A stretch of 64,000 nucleotides of DNA, taken from the NCBI GenBank assembly GCA_964626755.1, contig CAZVGO010000006.1, forward strand, positions 25,680 to 89,679. Direction: 5' to 3'. This DNA comes from JACDAV01 sp964626755. Lineage in GTDB: Bacteria; Chloroflexota; Limnocylindria; Limnocylindrales; CSP1-4. The translations under genes were made by a program, and so were the position numbers. The first letter of the stretch is position 1; each line of letters opens with the position of its first letter. Below are positions 8,667-16,927 of the stretch, in pieces. A model generated the notes under the pieces. It did no database searches, was not told where the DNA came from, and worked only from the letters and a program-made list of their open reading frames with translations.

Positions 8667-10185
8667 CGGACGCGTCCCGCTTCTCGGTCTCGGCGATCTT
8701 CTTGCGGTTCGCCTCGCGGGTCCGCAGGATGTTGTCGCCCGAATGGTGCGTCGCCTTCGGCGCAGGGAAGGGGTTCGCCCGCGTTCGGCCCGCCGCCTTG
8801 GCGGCCGCTCGGGCCTCCTCGCGCGCCGTCATCCGTGCCGCCAGCGTCGCCTCGTAGCCCTGGTCGGTCGGCAGGTAGTAGCGGCGGTCCACGAGCTCAT
8901 CGGGCAGGTATTGCTGCTCGACGTCGGCGCCCTCGAAGTCCTGCGGATAGCGGTACCCGATTCCGATGCCGTGCTGCTTCATCCGCCGGTCACCGGCAGT
9001 TCGCAGGTGGAGCGGCACTCCCAGGGAGCCCTGTGCCTCGACGTCGCTGACGGCCGCCCAGTACGCCAGACCGGACCGGTTCGACTTCGGCGCGGTGGCG
9101 ATGTACGTCGTCGCCTGGGCGAGGGCGTACTGCGCCTCCGGCAGGCCGACATGGTCGAGGGCCTGGGCGGCCGACACGGCGACCTGGAGCGCGCGTGGAT
9201 CCGCGTTGCCGACGTCCTCCGACGCGGAGATGATCAGCCGGCGGGCGATGAACCGCGGGTCTTCACCCGCTGCGATCATCGAGGCGAGCCAGTAGAGCGC
9301 GCCGTCCGGGTCGTTGCCGCGGAGGCTCTTGATGAACGCGGAGACGGTGTCGTAGTGACCGTCACCCGCCCGGTCGTAGGCGAGGACCCGCTGCTGCGCG
9401 GCGGCCTCGACGTCCTGGAGCCGCGGGCTGACCCGACCCTTCTTGTCGCGGACCGCCTCGCCCTCGGCGAGCGCGACGGCTCCCTCGAGCACGTTGAGCG
9501 CGGCCCGGGCGTCACCACCGGCGAGGTTGACGAGATGTTCGAACGCGTCGTCCGCGACTGCAACGCCACCCTCGGGTCCCAGCTCGCCGGCGAGCCCCCG
9601 CTCGGGGTCGTCAATCGCCCGCCGGACGATGGCTCCCACGTCCTCGTCGGACAGTGGCTCGAGGCGCCACACCCGCATCCTCGAGAGGAGCGGCGAGTTC
9701 ACCTCGAAATAGGGGTTCTCCGTCGTCGCCCCGATGAGGGTCACGGTGCCGTCTTCGACGTGCGGCAGGAGCGCGTCCTGCTGCGCCTTGTTGAATCGAT
9801 GGATCTCGTCGATGAAGAGGACGGTCCGCCGACCGTTGAGGGCGAGCTTGTCCTGGGCAGTCGCGATTCCGGCGCGCACCTCGGCGACCCCGGACATCAC
9901 CGCGCTGAGGGTCGTGAACTCGGCACCGACGGCCTCGGCCAGGAGACGGGCGAGGCTCGTCTTGCCGGTGCCGGGCGGGCCCCACAGGAGGATCGACGCG
10001 AGATGACCGCGCGCGATGCCGCGGCGGAGCGGCCCGCGCTCGCCGACGAGATGCTCCTGGCCGGCGAACTCCTCGAGGCTTCGCGGTCGCATTCGGGCCG
10101 CGAGCGGCTGGCGCTCGGGCGGCGGCTTGAAGAGCGCCTCGGGGCGGGCGCCGGTCGGTCGGGCAGGGGAGCGCCGAGGGGGCAT
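8662..10185 (-). CDS. rarA: Replication-associated recombination ATPase RarA (MgsA)
   Basis: AAA+ ATPase of the clamp-loader clade that acts at stalled replication forks. The 507 residues show Walker A GPPGTGKT at 69-76, Walker B VLFIDEIH at 122-129 with the RFNKAQQ motif, sensor GATTENP, the arginine-finger region SPLLSRMRV, and the C-terminal MgsA tetramerisation region (LYWLASMIAAGEDPRF, then RLIISASEDVGNADP). The start ATG at 10185 is preceded by a -10-like TACCAT only six bases away and no ribosome-binding site, so the mRNA looks leaderless. The stop codon overlaps the presumed start of murJ. Confidence 0.95.
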   Translation of the reverse strand: MPPRRSPARPTGARPEALFKPPPERQPLAARMRPRSLEEFAGQEHLVGERGPLRRGIARGHLASILLWGPPGTGKTSLARLLAEAVGAEFTTLSAVMSGVAEVRAGIATAQDKLALNGRRTVLFIDEIHRFNKAQQDALLPHVEDGTVTLIGATTENPYFEVNSPLLSRMRVWRLEPLSDEDVGAIVRRAIDDPERGLAGELGPEGGVAVADDAFEHLVNLAGGDARAALNVLEGAVALAEGEAVRDKKGRVSPRLQDVEAAAQQRVLAYDRAGDGHYDTVSAFIKSLRGNDPDGALYWLASMIAAGEDPRFIARRLIISASEDVGNADPRALQVAVSAAQALDHVGLPEAQYALAQATTYIATAPKSNRSGLAYWAAVSDVEAQGSLGVPLHLRTAGDRRMKQHGIGIGYRYPQDFEGADVEQQYLPDELVDRRYYLPTDQGYEATLAARMTAREEARAAAKAAGRTRANPFPAPKATHHSGDNILRTREANRKKIAETEKRDASD

Positions 10186-10191
10186 GGCCGG

Positions 10192-10197
10192 ATGGTA
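10192..10197 (-). promoter_or_regulatory. -10 element of a probable leaderless rarA promoter
   Basis: On the minus strand TACCAT is followed by CCGGCC and then the rarA ATG. A -10 ending six bases before the start codon places transcription initiation at or next to the A of ATG. No clear -35 hexamer is visible. The same geometry recurs before the genes at 15191, 18925 and 23338. Confidence 0.5.
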
Positions 10198-10263
10198 GCG
10201 CGGCGCGGTCGCGCGGCCGCGATCCGCCGACGGCCCCGCATCCCGCGCGGGCCCGGCTCTACA

Positions 10264-10293
10264 GTTCTTGCATCAGGTGCGGCATCCATCGGC
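10264..10293 (-). repeat. 30-bp intergenic repeat, copy 1 (inverted)
   Basis: Read on the minus strand this copy aligns without gaps to two plus-strand copies 36 and 97 bases downstream. All three share GCCGA at the left end and GCAAGAAC at the right end, with a more variable middle. Copies 1 and 2 face each other and could form an imperfect long hairpin. The block sits between rarA and a small membrane protein gene. Confidence 0.6.
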
Positions 10294-10328
10294 TGAGCGC
10301 GTCGTTCGTCGGCGGATGCCCCGGTTCA

Positions 10329-10358
10329 GCCGACGGATCCCGCATATCGCGCAAGAAC
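10329..10358 (+). repeat. 30-bp intergenic repeat, copy 2
   Basis: Starts GCCGACGGAT and ends GCGCAAGAAC. It is part of a wider 61-bp imperfect direct repeat with copy 3 (10321-10369 against 10382-10430), including a shared GGTTC upstream and CGACCGC or CCACCGC downstream. Confidence 0.65.
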
Positions 10359-10389
10359 AGCCACCGCACCCCGCCCCAGCCCGGGTTCC

Positions 10390-10419
10390 GCCGACGTAAT
10401 GCGCGTCTGACGCAAGAAC
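10390..10419 (+). repeat. 30-bp intergenic repeat, copy 3
   Basis: Starts GCCGACGTAA and ends GACGCAAGAAC, exactly 61 bp from copy 2. No coding capacity is apparent in the 258-bp gap that holds the three copies. Confidence 0.65.
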
Positions 10420-10443
10420 GGCGACCGCAGCCGCGCGAGCCGC

Positions 10444-10836
10444 TTAGAGCTGGATGACGTGCAGGACGTTGATGAGCACGTGAAGGCTCGCGAGGATCGC
10501 GAGGAGGGCGGCGCCGATCCGGGCGATCCGCCGGACGTCCCGGCGGACGTAGGCATATTCGTCCGCGGCACGTACCGACAGGGGCGCGGCGTTCTTGAGC
10601 CGTGTGATCACGTGCTCGGGTTCGCGGCCCCGATCCCTGGATCGCCGGGCGGCCTGCTCCGCGGCCCGTTCCTCGGCCACGATCTGCGCCTCGATCTCCG
10701 CCGCGCGGGCCTCTTCCTCGCGGCTCAGGCCCGTCGACGGGCGGACCGGCGCCGCGGCGCTCGCCGGACGCGCGGCCTCGCGTCGCTGCGTATGGCGGCG
10801 GCCCGGTCGGTGCGAGCCGCGCGTCCGCTTGGCCAT
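10444..10836 (-). CDS. Small single-pass membrane protein, function unknown
   Basis: A 130-residue protein with a very basic, disordered N-terminus (MAKRTRGSHRPGRRH), a charged, helix-prone middle rich in Glu and Ala (REEEARAAEIEAQ) and one C-terminal hydrophobic helix (RIGAALLAILASLHVLINVLHV). This looks like a tail-anchored cytoplasmic protein with a positively charged head that could contact nucleic acid or the membrane surface. I do not recognise a family. Its start ATG is preceded by GAGG. It stands alone between a repeat block and the divergent DUF4446 gene. Confidence 0.6.
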   Translation of the reverse strand: MAKRTRGSHRPGRRHTQRREAARPASAAAPVRPSTGLSREEEARAAEIEAQIVAEERAAEQAARRSRDRGREPEHVITRLKNAAPLSVRAADEYAYVRRDVRRIARIGAALLAILASLHVLINVLHVIQL

Positions 10837-11025
10837 TCGTCGAGGAACCTCCAGGAACGTTCACTGCCCGGCGCCGAGCCGGCTCGCTCGAGGCGCAGAT
10901 CCGCCGCGGCGAGAGGATAGCATCCGGCGCGCGCGGGACCCCACTCGAGCACGACGGAGCGGCGATTCGCCGGTGAGTCACGGCTGCTAGACTCGGCCGC
11001 GACCCCACATCGGAGGACCCCGCAA

Positions 11026-11361
11026 ATCGACCTCGACGCGTTCCTCGCACCGTACCTTGGGGCGATCGTCGTCGGCCTGATCGTGGCCGGGCTCCTCCTC
11101 CTGCTGCTGGCGATCCTCGAGGCTCGCCGGATCGCCCGGCTGGAGGAGCGACTCGAGGCCCTGATGCGCGGCGCCACCGGTCGGAGCATCGAGACGATCC
11201 TCGAGGCCCATCTCGAGAAGGTCTTCCAGGTCGAGCGCGAGGTCGACGAGCTGGCCGCACGGACCGCTATCCTGGAGGGCAAGGTGGCGCGCGGGAGCGC
11301 AGCGACGGACGCCTCGCGGCCCGACGACAAGCGCGCGGAGCCGGGGCAGCCCGGCTCCTGA
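11026..11361 (+). CDS. DUF4446-family membrane protein with probable ATC start
   Basis: A short protein of 111 residues: one N-terminal transmembrane helix (AIVVGLIVAGLLLLLLAILE), then ARRIARLEERLEALMRG and a predicted coiled coil (HLEKVFQVEREVDELAART). This matches the DUF4446 layout; the family is common in Firmicutes and Chloroflexi and has no established function. No ATG, GTG or TTG precedes the conserved N-terminus (IDLDAFLAPYLG) in frame. An ATC at 11026 has GGAGG nine bases upstream, and reading it as Met gives the expected MDL start. The first conventional codon, GTG at 11083, would cut into the membrane helix. Confidence 0.7.
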   Translation: MDLDAFLAPYLGAIVVGLIVAGLLLLLLAILEARRIARLEERLEALMRGATGRSIETILEAHLEKVFQVEREVDELAARTAILEGKVARGSAATDASRPDDKRAEPGQPGS

Positions 11362-11398
11362 CAGCCAAGGTGTCACGGGACCGCGCGATGCTCTCGCC

Positions 11399-14300
11399 GT
11401 GGTCCTCGACGCCCCCCACGACGCCCGCTTCGAGCCGGAACCGATGAGCCGGATCGGCACGCGCCGCGAGCCGGACCCGCTCGACCAGCTGCCCGTCTGG
11501 GCCGGGCTCGTCGACGCGCCAAAGACGGGCGAGCTGGTTGATCCGCCGACCGGCCTCGATGCGCTTCTCAGGGGGCTGAACCCGGAACAGCTCCGCGCGG
11601 TCACCCACGGTGAGGGGCCGCTGCTCGTCGTCGCGGGAGCAGGGACCGGCAAGACCCAGGTCATCACCCGCCGGATCGCCTGGCTGATCGGGACGCGCCG
11701 GGCGAAGCCGTCGGAGGTCCTCGGCCTGACGTTCACGGACAAGGCAGCGGACGAGATGCAGGTCCGGGTCGATCAGCTGGTGCCCTACGGCTACACGGAC
11801 ACGGCGATCGGCACGTTCCACGCGTTCGGCGACCGGCTCATCCGCGAGTTCGCGCTCGAGCTGGGTCTGCCGACGGACGTCCGCGTGCTGTCGCGGCCGG
11901 AGGTCGTGATCTTCCTGCGCGAGCATCTGTTCGAGTTCGACCTCGACGAGTACCGGCCGCTCGGCGACCCGACCCGGTTCCTGTCGGCCCTCGCTACGCT
12001 GTTCAGCCGGTGCAAGGACGAGGACGTCTCGCCGGCCGCTTACCTCGACCATGCGGATCGCGTCGCGGCGGAGGCAGCGGCGGTCGCCGACGCGCTCGCG
12101 GCCACGGACGACGCGACGGACGCGGATCGCGACGCGGCGGACGCGGCGGGCGAGACCGCCCGGCGGCAGGTCGAGCTCGCACGGGCGTTCGGCCGATACC
12201 AGGCGCTGCTGGCGGCCAACGGGTTCATCGATTTCGGCGACCAGGTGAGCCTCGCGCTCCGGCTCGTGCGCGAATCGCCGGCGATTCGCGAGCAACTCCA
12301 GAAGCGCTTCCGGTATGTCCTCGTCGACGAGTTACAGGACACGAACCGGGCCCAGTCGGAGCTCGTGGCGTTGCTCGCCGAGCCGCATCGCAACGTGACG
12401 GTCGTCGGCGACGACGACCAGTCGATCTACAAGTTCCGGGGCGCGGCGATCAGCAACATCCTCGAGTTCCAGGAGCGTTATCGCGGCGCCCGCATCGTCG
12501 TCCTCCGCCGCAACTACCGGAGTCTCGGCCCGATCCTCGACGCGTCGTACCGGCTCGTCCGGTTCAACGACCCGGACCGGCTCGAGGTCCGGAGCGGGCT
12601 GTCGAAGAGGCTCCGATCAGAGCGCGTCGCTGACGCGCCGCCGCCCGTCCGGCTCGAGGCATTCGCGAGCGGCTCGGAAGAGGCGGACTGGGTGGCGGCG
12701 GAGATCGGCCGCCGGATCGCCTCCGGCGCACGTCCCCGCGACCACGCCGTCCTCGTCCGCGCGAACGCGGCCGCGGATCCGATCCTGCGGAGCCTGAACC
12801 TGGCCGGGATCCCATGGCGATTCAGCGGGACGTCCGGGTTGTACGCCCGACCCGAGGTCAGGCTGCTCCTCGCGTTCCTCCGGTCGGTCGCCGACCCGGC
12901 GTCGAGCGTCGACGTCTACGGCCTTGCCGCATCGGACGTGTACGCGCTGGGCGGTCCGGACCTGACGGCGATCGTGAACAGCGCCCGGCGCCGCAACCGC
13001 TCGTTGTGGGACGTCCTCGAGGAGCTGGACCGGCAGCCCGGCATCCTGCGGCTCTCTCCGGAGACGCGGGCCGCGGTCACAAAGCTCGTCGCGGACATGC
13101 GCGGGTACCTCCGGCTGGCCCACGAGCGACCGGCGGGCGAGGTGCTCTACGCGTTCCTGCGGGGAACCGGGCTCCTTGCCCGCCTCGCCGCGACGGACTC
13201 GGTGGCCGCGGAGGAAGCGCTCCAGAACATCGCCCGATTCTTCGAGATCGTCCGCGCCCAGTCGGCGCTGCTCGCGGACGACCGGGCGATCTTCGTCGCC
13301 CGCCACCTCCAGACGCTCATCCAGGCCGGGGACGATCCGCCGACCGCGGAAGTCGATCCGGACGCTGACGCGGTCGCCGTGCTGACCGTCCACAAGGCGA
13401 AGGGGCTCGAGTTCCCGGTCGTGTTCCTGCCGGGACTCGTGACGGACCGCTTCCCTGCCCGGTCGCGGCCGGACACGCTGGCCCTCCCCCTGGCGCTCGT
13501 GAAGGAGACGCTGCCGGAAGGCGACTTCCAGCTCCAGGAGGAGCGTCGCCTGTTCTACGTCGCGATGACCCGGGCCCGCGACGAGCTGATCCTCTCGCAT
13601 GCCGCCGACTACGGCGGAGCCCGCGCGCGAAGGATTTCGCCGTTCGTCCTCGAAGCGCTCGACCTGCCGGTCGCGGCCGGGACGCCGGGCAGTGGCGTGC
13701 GGGCCTCGACGCCGCTCGAGCGACTGGTGTCGTTCGAGCCCACCGCGCCGGCGCCCATCGCCGACCGCGACCCGTCGGCCGAGCCGCTCGTACTGAGCTT
13801 CTCCGCGATCGACGACTACCTGACCTGCCCGCTGAAGTTCAAGTACGCCCACGTGCTGCGCGTCCCGCTCGCGCCTCATCACGCGATGATCTACGGTGCC
13901 GCGCTTCACAAGGCGGTCCAGGAGTTCCACCGGCGCCAGGCGCGCGGCGAGCCGATGACAGAGCCGGAGCTGTTCGAGGCGTTCGAACGCGCCTGGTCAA
14001 ACGAAGGGTTCCTGTCCCGGGAGCACGAGGAGGCGCGGCTCGACTCGGGGCGCGCCGCGCTCCGCCGGTTCCGCGAGGAGCTGCTCCTGCCGGACGCGGT
14101 CCTGCCGGCGTGGGTCGAGCGCGAGTTCAGCTTCATCCTCGACGGCGACCGCGTCCGCGGCCGCTGGGACCGGGTCGACATCGAGCCGGCCGACGGGCTC
14201 GTTCCGGTCGGGCCCGGCCCGGCGCCCACGACCGTGAGCGAGCCACACGCCGACGTCGTCACGCCGACCCTGCCACTGCTCGGCCGGGAGCGGGTCACGA

Positions 14301-14620
14301 TCACCGACTACAAGTCGAGCGACGTGCGAGACCCGGCCCGGGCCCGACAGCGCGCTCGCGATTCGCTCCAGCTCCAGATCTATGCGATGGGCTACGAAGC
14401 GCTGACCGGCCGGCTGCCGGACGCGGTCCAGCTCCACTTCCTCGAGTCCGGCCTCGTTGGACGCGCAGACGTCGACCCGAAGCGACTCGAGAAGGCGCGC
14501 GGGCAGATCGCGAAGGTGGCCGCGGGGATGCGGGCCCGCGACTACACGCCGAAGCCCGACCATCTGTCGTGCTCGTACTGCCCGTTCCGCGAGATCTGCC
14601 CGTCGAGTGTCGTCCGGTGA
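11399..14620 (+). CDS. UvrD-type helicase fused to an Fe-S PD-(D/E)XK nuclease (AdnB/AddB-like)
   Basis: A 1073-residue DNA repair enzyme. Superfamily 1 helicase motifs: Walker A GAGTGKT at 80-86, DEXQ-box Asp310-Glu311 in VLVDELQDTNRAQ, VVGDDDQSIYKFRGA, VLTVHKAKGLEFPVVF and RLFYVAMTRARDEL. The C-terminal nuclease has RGRWDRVD, the catalytic pair Asp970/Lys972 in ITDYKSSD, and LQLQIYAMGY. Four cysteines (Cys810, Cys1058, Cys1061, Cys1067) give the C-xn-C-x2-C-x5-C pattern of the AddB/Cas4/AdnB 4Fe-4S nuclease domain. Most likely processes double-strand breaks for recombination. A partner subunit such as AdnA is not in the window. The GTG start is not decisive; the true start may be slightly downstream. 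Confidence 0.9.
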   Translation: MVLDAPHDARFEPEPMSRIGTRREPDPLDQLPVWAGLVDAPKTGELVDPPTGLDALLRGLNPEQLRAVTHGEGPLLVVAGAGTGKTQVITRRIAWLIGTRRAKPSEVLGLTFTDKAADEMQVRVDQLVPYGYTDTAIGTFHAFGDRLIREFALELGLPTDVRVLSRPEVVIFLREHLFEFDLDEYRPLGDPTRFLSALATLFSRCKDEDVSPAAYLDHADRVAAEAAAVADALAATDDATDADRDAADAAGETARRQVELARAFGRYQALLAANGFIDFGDQVSLALRLVRESPAIREQLQKRFRYVLVDELQDTNRAQSELVALLAEPHRNVTVVGDDDQSIYKFRGAAISNILEFQERYRGARIVVLRRNYRSLGPILDASYRLVRFNDPDRLEVRSGLSKRLRSERVADAPPPVRLEAFASGSEEADWVAAEIGRRIASGARPRDHAVLVRANAAADPILRSLNLAGIPWRFSGTSGLYARPEVRLLLAFLRSVADPASSVDVYGLAASDVYALGGPDLTAIVNSARRRNRSLWDVLEELDRQPGILRLSPETRAAVTKLVADMRGYLRLAHERPAGEVLYAFLRGTGLLARLAATDSVAAEEALQNIARFFEIVRAQSALLADDRAIFVARHLQTLIQAGDDPPTAEVDPDADAVAVLTVHKAKGLEFPVVFLPGLVTDRFPARSRPDTLALPLALVKETLPEGDFQLQEERRLFYVAMTRARDELILSHAADYGGARARRISPFVLEALDLPVAAGTPGSGVRASTPLERLVSFEPTAPAPIADRDPSAEPLVLSFSAIDDYLTCPLKFKYAHVLRVPLAPHHAMIYGAALHKAVQEFHRRQARGEPMTEPELFEAFERAWSNEGFLSREHEEARLDSGRAALRRFREELLLPDAVLPAWVEREFSFILDGDRVRGRWDRVDIEPADGLVPVGPGPAPTTVSEPHADVVTPTLPLLGRERVTITDYKSSDVRDPARARQRARDSLQLQIYAMGYEALTGRLPDAVQLHFLESGLVGRADVDPKRLEKARGQIAKVAAGMRARDYTPKPDHLSCSYCPFREICPSSVVR

Positions 14621-14733
14621 GCGCCGGTCAATAGGGCATTCGCCCGAGTAGTCAGCGCCGGCGCATTGAGGCAATCTCCAGTTTGCCCGCTCGGGGACGG
14701 GTTGATCCCTCTTGGGCACGGAGGGTTTGGGCG

Positions 14734-15180
14734 TTGGGGGAGACCGAACGGGGCACACCCGACGGGCTCGCCGTCCCCGGGCGGGAGGCGCGGGCGCCGA
14801 GCGGTCGCGTCCTCGTGGTGGACGATGAGTCGGCCGTCCGGAATCTCGTCCAGTCCGTGCTCCGGACGATGGGCTACGAGGTGACGGTCGCGTCGGGCGG
14901 CCGCGAAGCGCTTCGCGCCATCTACTCCGAGTCCGCGACGCCGGCACTGCTTGTGACCGACATCGACATGCCGGGCATGACCGGGATCGAGCTGGCCGCC
15001 CGGCTCACCGCCGAGCGGCCGGCCGTCCGCGTGATCTTCATGACCGGCGATACGGCGAGCGCCCAGCGTGCCCGCGACCGCGCCGCGGCGTTCATCGCCG
15101 CGGTGCTCCTCAAGCCGTTCACGACAGCCGAGCTGCGCGAGGTCGTTCGCGCGACGATCGGGGAGCCGCCGCGGGGCTAG
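14734..15180 (+). CDS. Stand-alone response regulator (receiver domain only)
   Basis: A 148-residue protein consisting of an N-terminal tail of about 25 residues and one CheY-like receiver domain. The acidic pocket is Asp30/Asp31 (VVDDES), the phosphoacceptor is Asp76 in VTDIDMPGMTG, the switch Thr lies in FMTGD, and the conserved Lys is in LLKPF. No output domain follows. Start TTG has GGAGG eight bases upstream. No histidine kinase is adjacent, so the partner is unknown. Confidence 0.85.
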   Translation: MGETERGTPDGLAVPGREARAPSGRVLVVDDESAVRNLVQSVLRTMGYEVTVASGGREALRAIYSESATPALLVTDIDMPGMTGIELAARLTAERPAVRVIFMTGDTASAQRARDRAAAFIAAVLLKPFTTAELREVVRATIGEPPRG

Positions 15181-15183
15181 ACT
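15178..15183 (+). promoter_or_regulatory. -10 element TAGACT, probable leaderless promoter
   Basis: TAGACT overlaps the stop codon of the response-regulator gene and ends seven bases before the ATG at 15191. There is no ribosome-binding site between, so the downstream gene is probably transcribed from its own start codon. Confidence 0.5.
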
Positions 15184-15190
15184 CGGGGCG

Positions 15191-15565
15191 ATGGAGGCCC
15201 GCGACCGGCTGACGAACCTGGCCCTGTTCGCCGCCGCCGCGCTGGTCTGGATTCTCGTGGGTCTCGTCGTCACGACCCGCGACCCGCAGATCGATCCGGG
15301 CGTGGGCTTCGTCGGCGCAGTCCTCATCGGCGTCGCCGTGGGACTGACGGCGATGCCGCTGTTCTGGCTGTCGGTCTTCGCCCGCCACCGGCGGATCGCG
15401 TACCGTGGCGACTGGATTCGTGCGATCCGGCGGGGTGCGTGGGTGACGGTCGTCGTGGCCGTCCTCGTCGTGCTCCGGCTGCAGGGCCTGTTCGAACCGG
15501 CGATCGCGCTGTTCATCCTCGCCATGGTCGTCGTCGCGGAGGCGACGTTGTCTGTCGAGCGATGA
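15191..15565 (+). CDS. Small four-helix membrane protein, function unknown
   Basis: A 124-residue protein with four hydrophobic segments (LALFAAAALVWILVGLVV; FVGAVLIGVAVGLTAM then FWLSVF; WVTVVVAVLVVLRL; IALFILAMVVVAEA) and a conserved-looking basic loop RHRRIAYRGDWIRAIRRGAW between helices 2 and 3. Topology resembles small uncharacterised membrane proteins found next to two-component genes, but I cannot assign a family. It starts with ATG seven bases after a -10-like TAGACT. Confidence 0.6.
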   Translation: MEARDRLTNLALFAAAALVWILVGLVVTTRDPQIDPGVGFVGAVLIGVAVGLTAMPLFWLSVFARHRRIAYRGDWIRAIRRGAWVTVVVAVLVVLRLQGLFEPAIALFILAMVVVAEATLSVER

Positions 15566-15584
15566 GAGCAGCCGGAGGAAAGCG

Positions 15585-16793
15585 TTGACGTCGCCTCTCG
15601 TTGCAACCCGACCGGCCGAGCCCTACGGCGATGCCAAACGTCGCCTCGCGGAGGCCGTTCACGCGAACCGGGCCGAGATCCTCGAGCTGTCGCACCGGAT
15701 CCACGCCAATCCGGAGCCGGCCTTCGAGGAGCGGCAAGCGGCGACGTGGATCGCGGAGATCCTCGCCCGCCACGGATTCGCCGTCGAGCATCCGGCCGGC
15801 AGCCTGGAAACCGCCATCCGGGCCGTGCGGCGTGGGGGGCGAGGCGGGCGGGCACCGCGGATCGGGATCCTCGCCGAGTACGACGCGCTGCCCGGGCTGG
15901 GTCACGGCTGCGGCCACAACACGATGGCCGCGCAGGGCGTCGGGGCGGCGATCGCCCTTGCCGCCATCGCCGACGATCTGCCCGGCGAGATCGTGTTCCT
16001 CGGCACTCCCGCCGAGGAGCGAGGGAGTGGCAAGCAGGTGATGATCGACGACGGACTGTTCGCGGGGATCGACGCCGCGCTCCTGTACCACCCGTGCGAC
16101 CGCAACCACGTCCAGAGCGAACCGCTCGCATCGGAGGACGTCCACGTCACGTTTTCCGGCCTGCAGGCACACGCCGCCGCCGACCCGTGGGAAGGGCGCA
16201 ATGCGCTCGACGCGCTCGTCCTCCTGTTCACCTCGGTCGGCCTGTGGCGGCAGCAGCTCCGGACGCACGCCCGAGTCCACGGGGTCGTCACCGAGGGCGG
16301 CACGGCCGCCAACATCATTCCCGATCGCGCGGCGGCATGGTTCATGCTCCGGAGCGCCGACCAGGCGTACTACGACGAGATGCGCGAGCGGTTCCGGGCC
16401 ATCGCCGAGGGCGCGGCCCTCGCCACCGGCACGACCGTCGAGGTCGTGTTCTCCGGCGGAGCGACGACGATGAAGCCGAACAGAACGCTCGAGACGCGCT
16501 GGATCGCGAACGCCGCCGCCTACGGCATCGAGGACGACGGGCCGGATCCGTCGTCGGGCAGCACGGACATGGGCAACGTGAGCTGGGTCTGCCCGACGAT
16601 CCATCCCGAGCTGGCGATCGCACCGCCGGGCACTCCCGGTCACTCAACGCTGTTCCGCGAGGCGGCCGCCACCCCGAAGGCAGACGAGACGACCCTGCTC
16701 GCCGCCACGCTCGTGGCCCAGACGGCCTATGAGCTGTTCGCGGACCCATCGCTCGTGAAAGCTGCCTGGCGGGAGTTCCGCGCGGAGGGCTGA
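15585..16793 (+). CDS. M20D-family amidohydrolase/peptidase
   Basis: A 402-residue dinuclear metal hydrolase of the M20D group (AbgB, hippurate/indoleacetyl amidohydrolases). The metal site motifs are GHGCGHNTMAAQG, the catalytic Glu pair in GTPAEERGSG and YHPCDRNHV; an inserted dimerisation domain follows (DVHVTFSGLQAHAA, then TEGGTAANIIPD). Such enzymes cleave N-acyl amino acids or aminobenzoyl-glutamate; the substrate here is not predictable. TTG start with GGAGGA upstream. It stands before an agmatinase-family gene in the same direction, which hints at nitrogen recycling from amides and guanidino compounds. Confidence 0.88.
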   Translation: MTSPLVATRPAEPYGDAKRRLAEAVHANRAEILELSHRIHANPEPAFEERQAATWIAEILARHGFAVEHPAGSLETAIRAVRRGGRGGRAPRIGILAEYDALPGLGHGCGHNTMAAQGVGAAIALAAIADDLPGEIVFLGTPAEERGSGKQVMIDDGLFAGIDAALLYHPCDRNHVQSEPLASEDVHVTFSGLQAHAAADPWEGRNALDALVLLFTSVGLWRQQLRTHARVHGVVTEGGTAANIIPDRAAAWFMLRSADQAYYDEMRERFRAIAEGAALATGTTVEVVFSGGATTMKPNRTLETRWIANAAAYGIEDDGPDPSSGSTDMGNVSWVCPTIHPELAIAPPGTPGHSTLFREAAATPKADETTLLAATLVAQTAYELFADPSLVKAAWREFRAEG

Positions 16794-16927
16794 CGGCACC
16801 CCGGCGGGTGCTAGGATCGTCGAGGCGCGCCCCGCTGGACGACCGGATCGCACCGGCGGCGCTCCCAGCGAGACGGACGGCCCACCGGCCGGCCGACGCG
16901 GCGCCCGTCTCCCGGAGGTCCCCGATC

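Noticed and set aside
6174..9050. 958-codon plus-strand frame rich in Arg, Asp and Glu
   Set aside because: Antisense shadow of murJ and rarA with no domain similarity.
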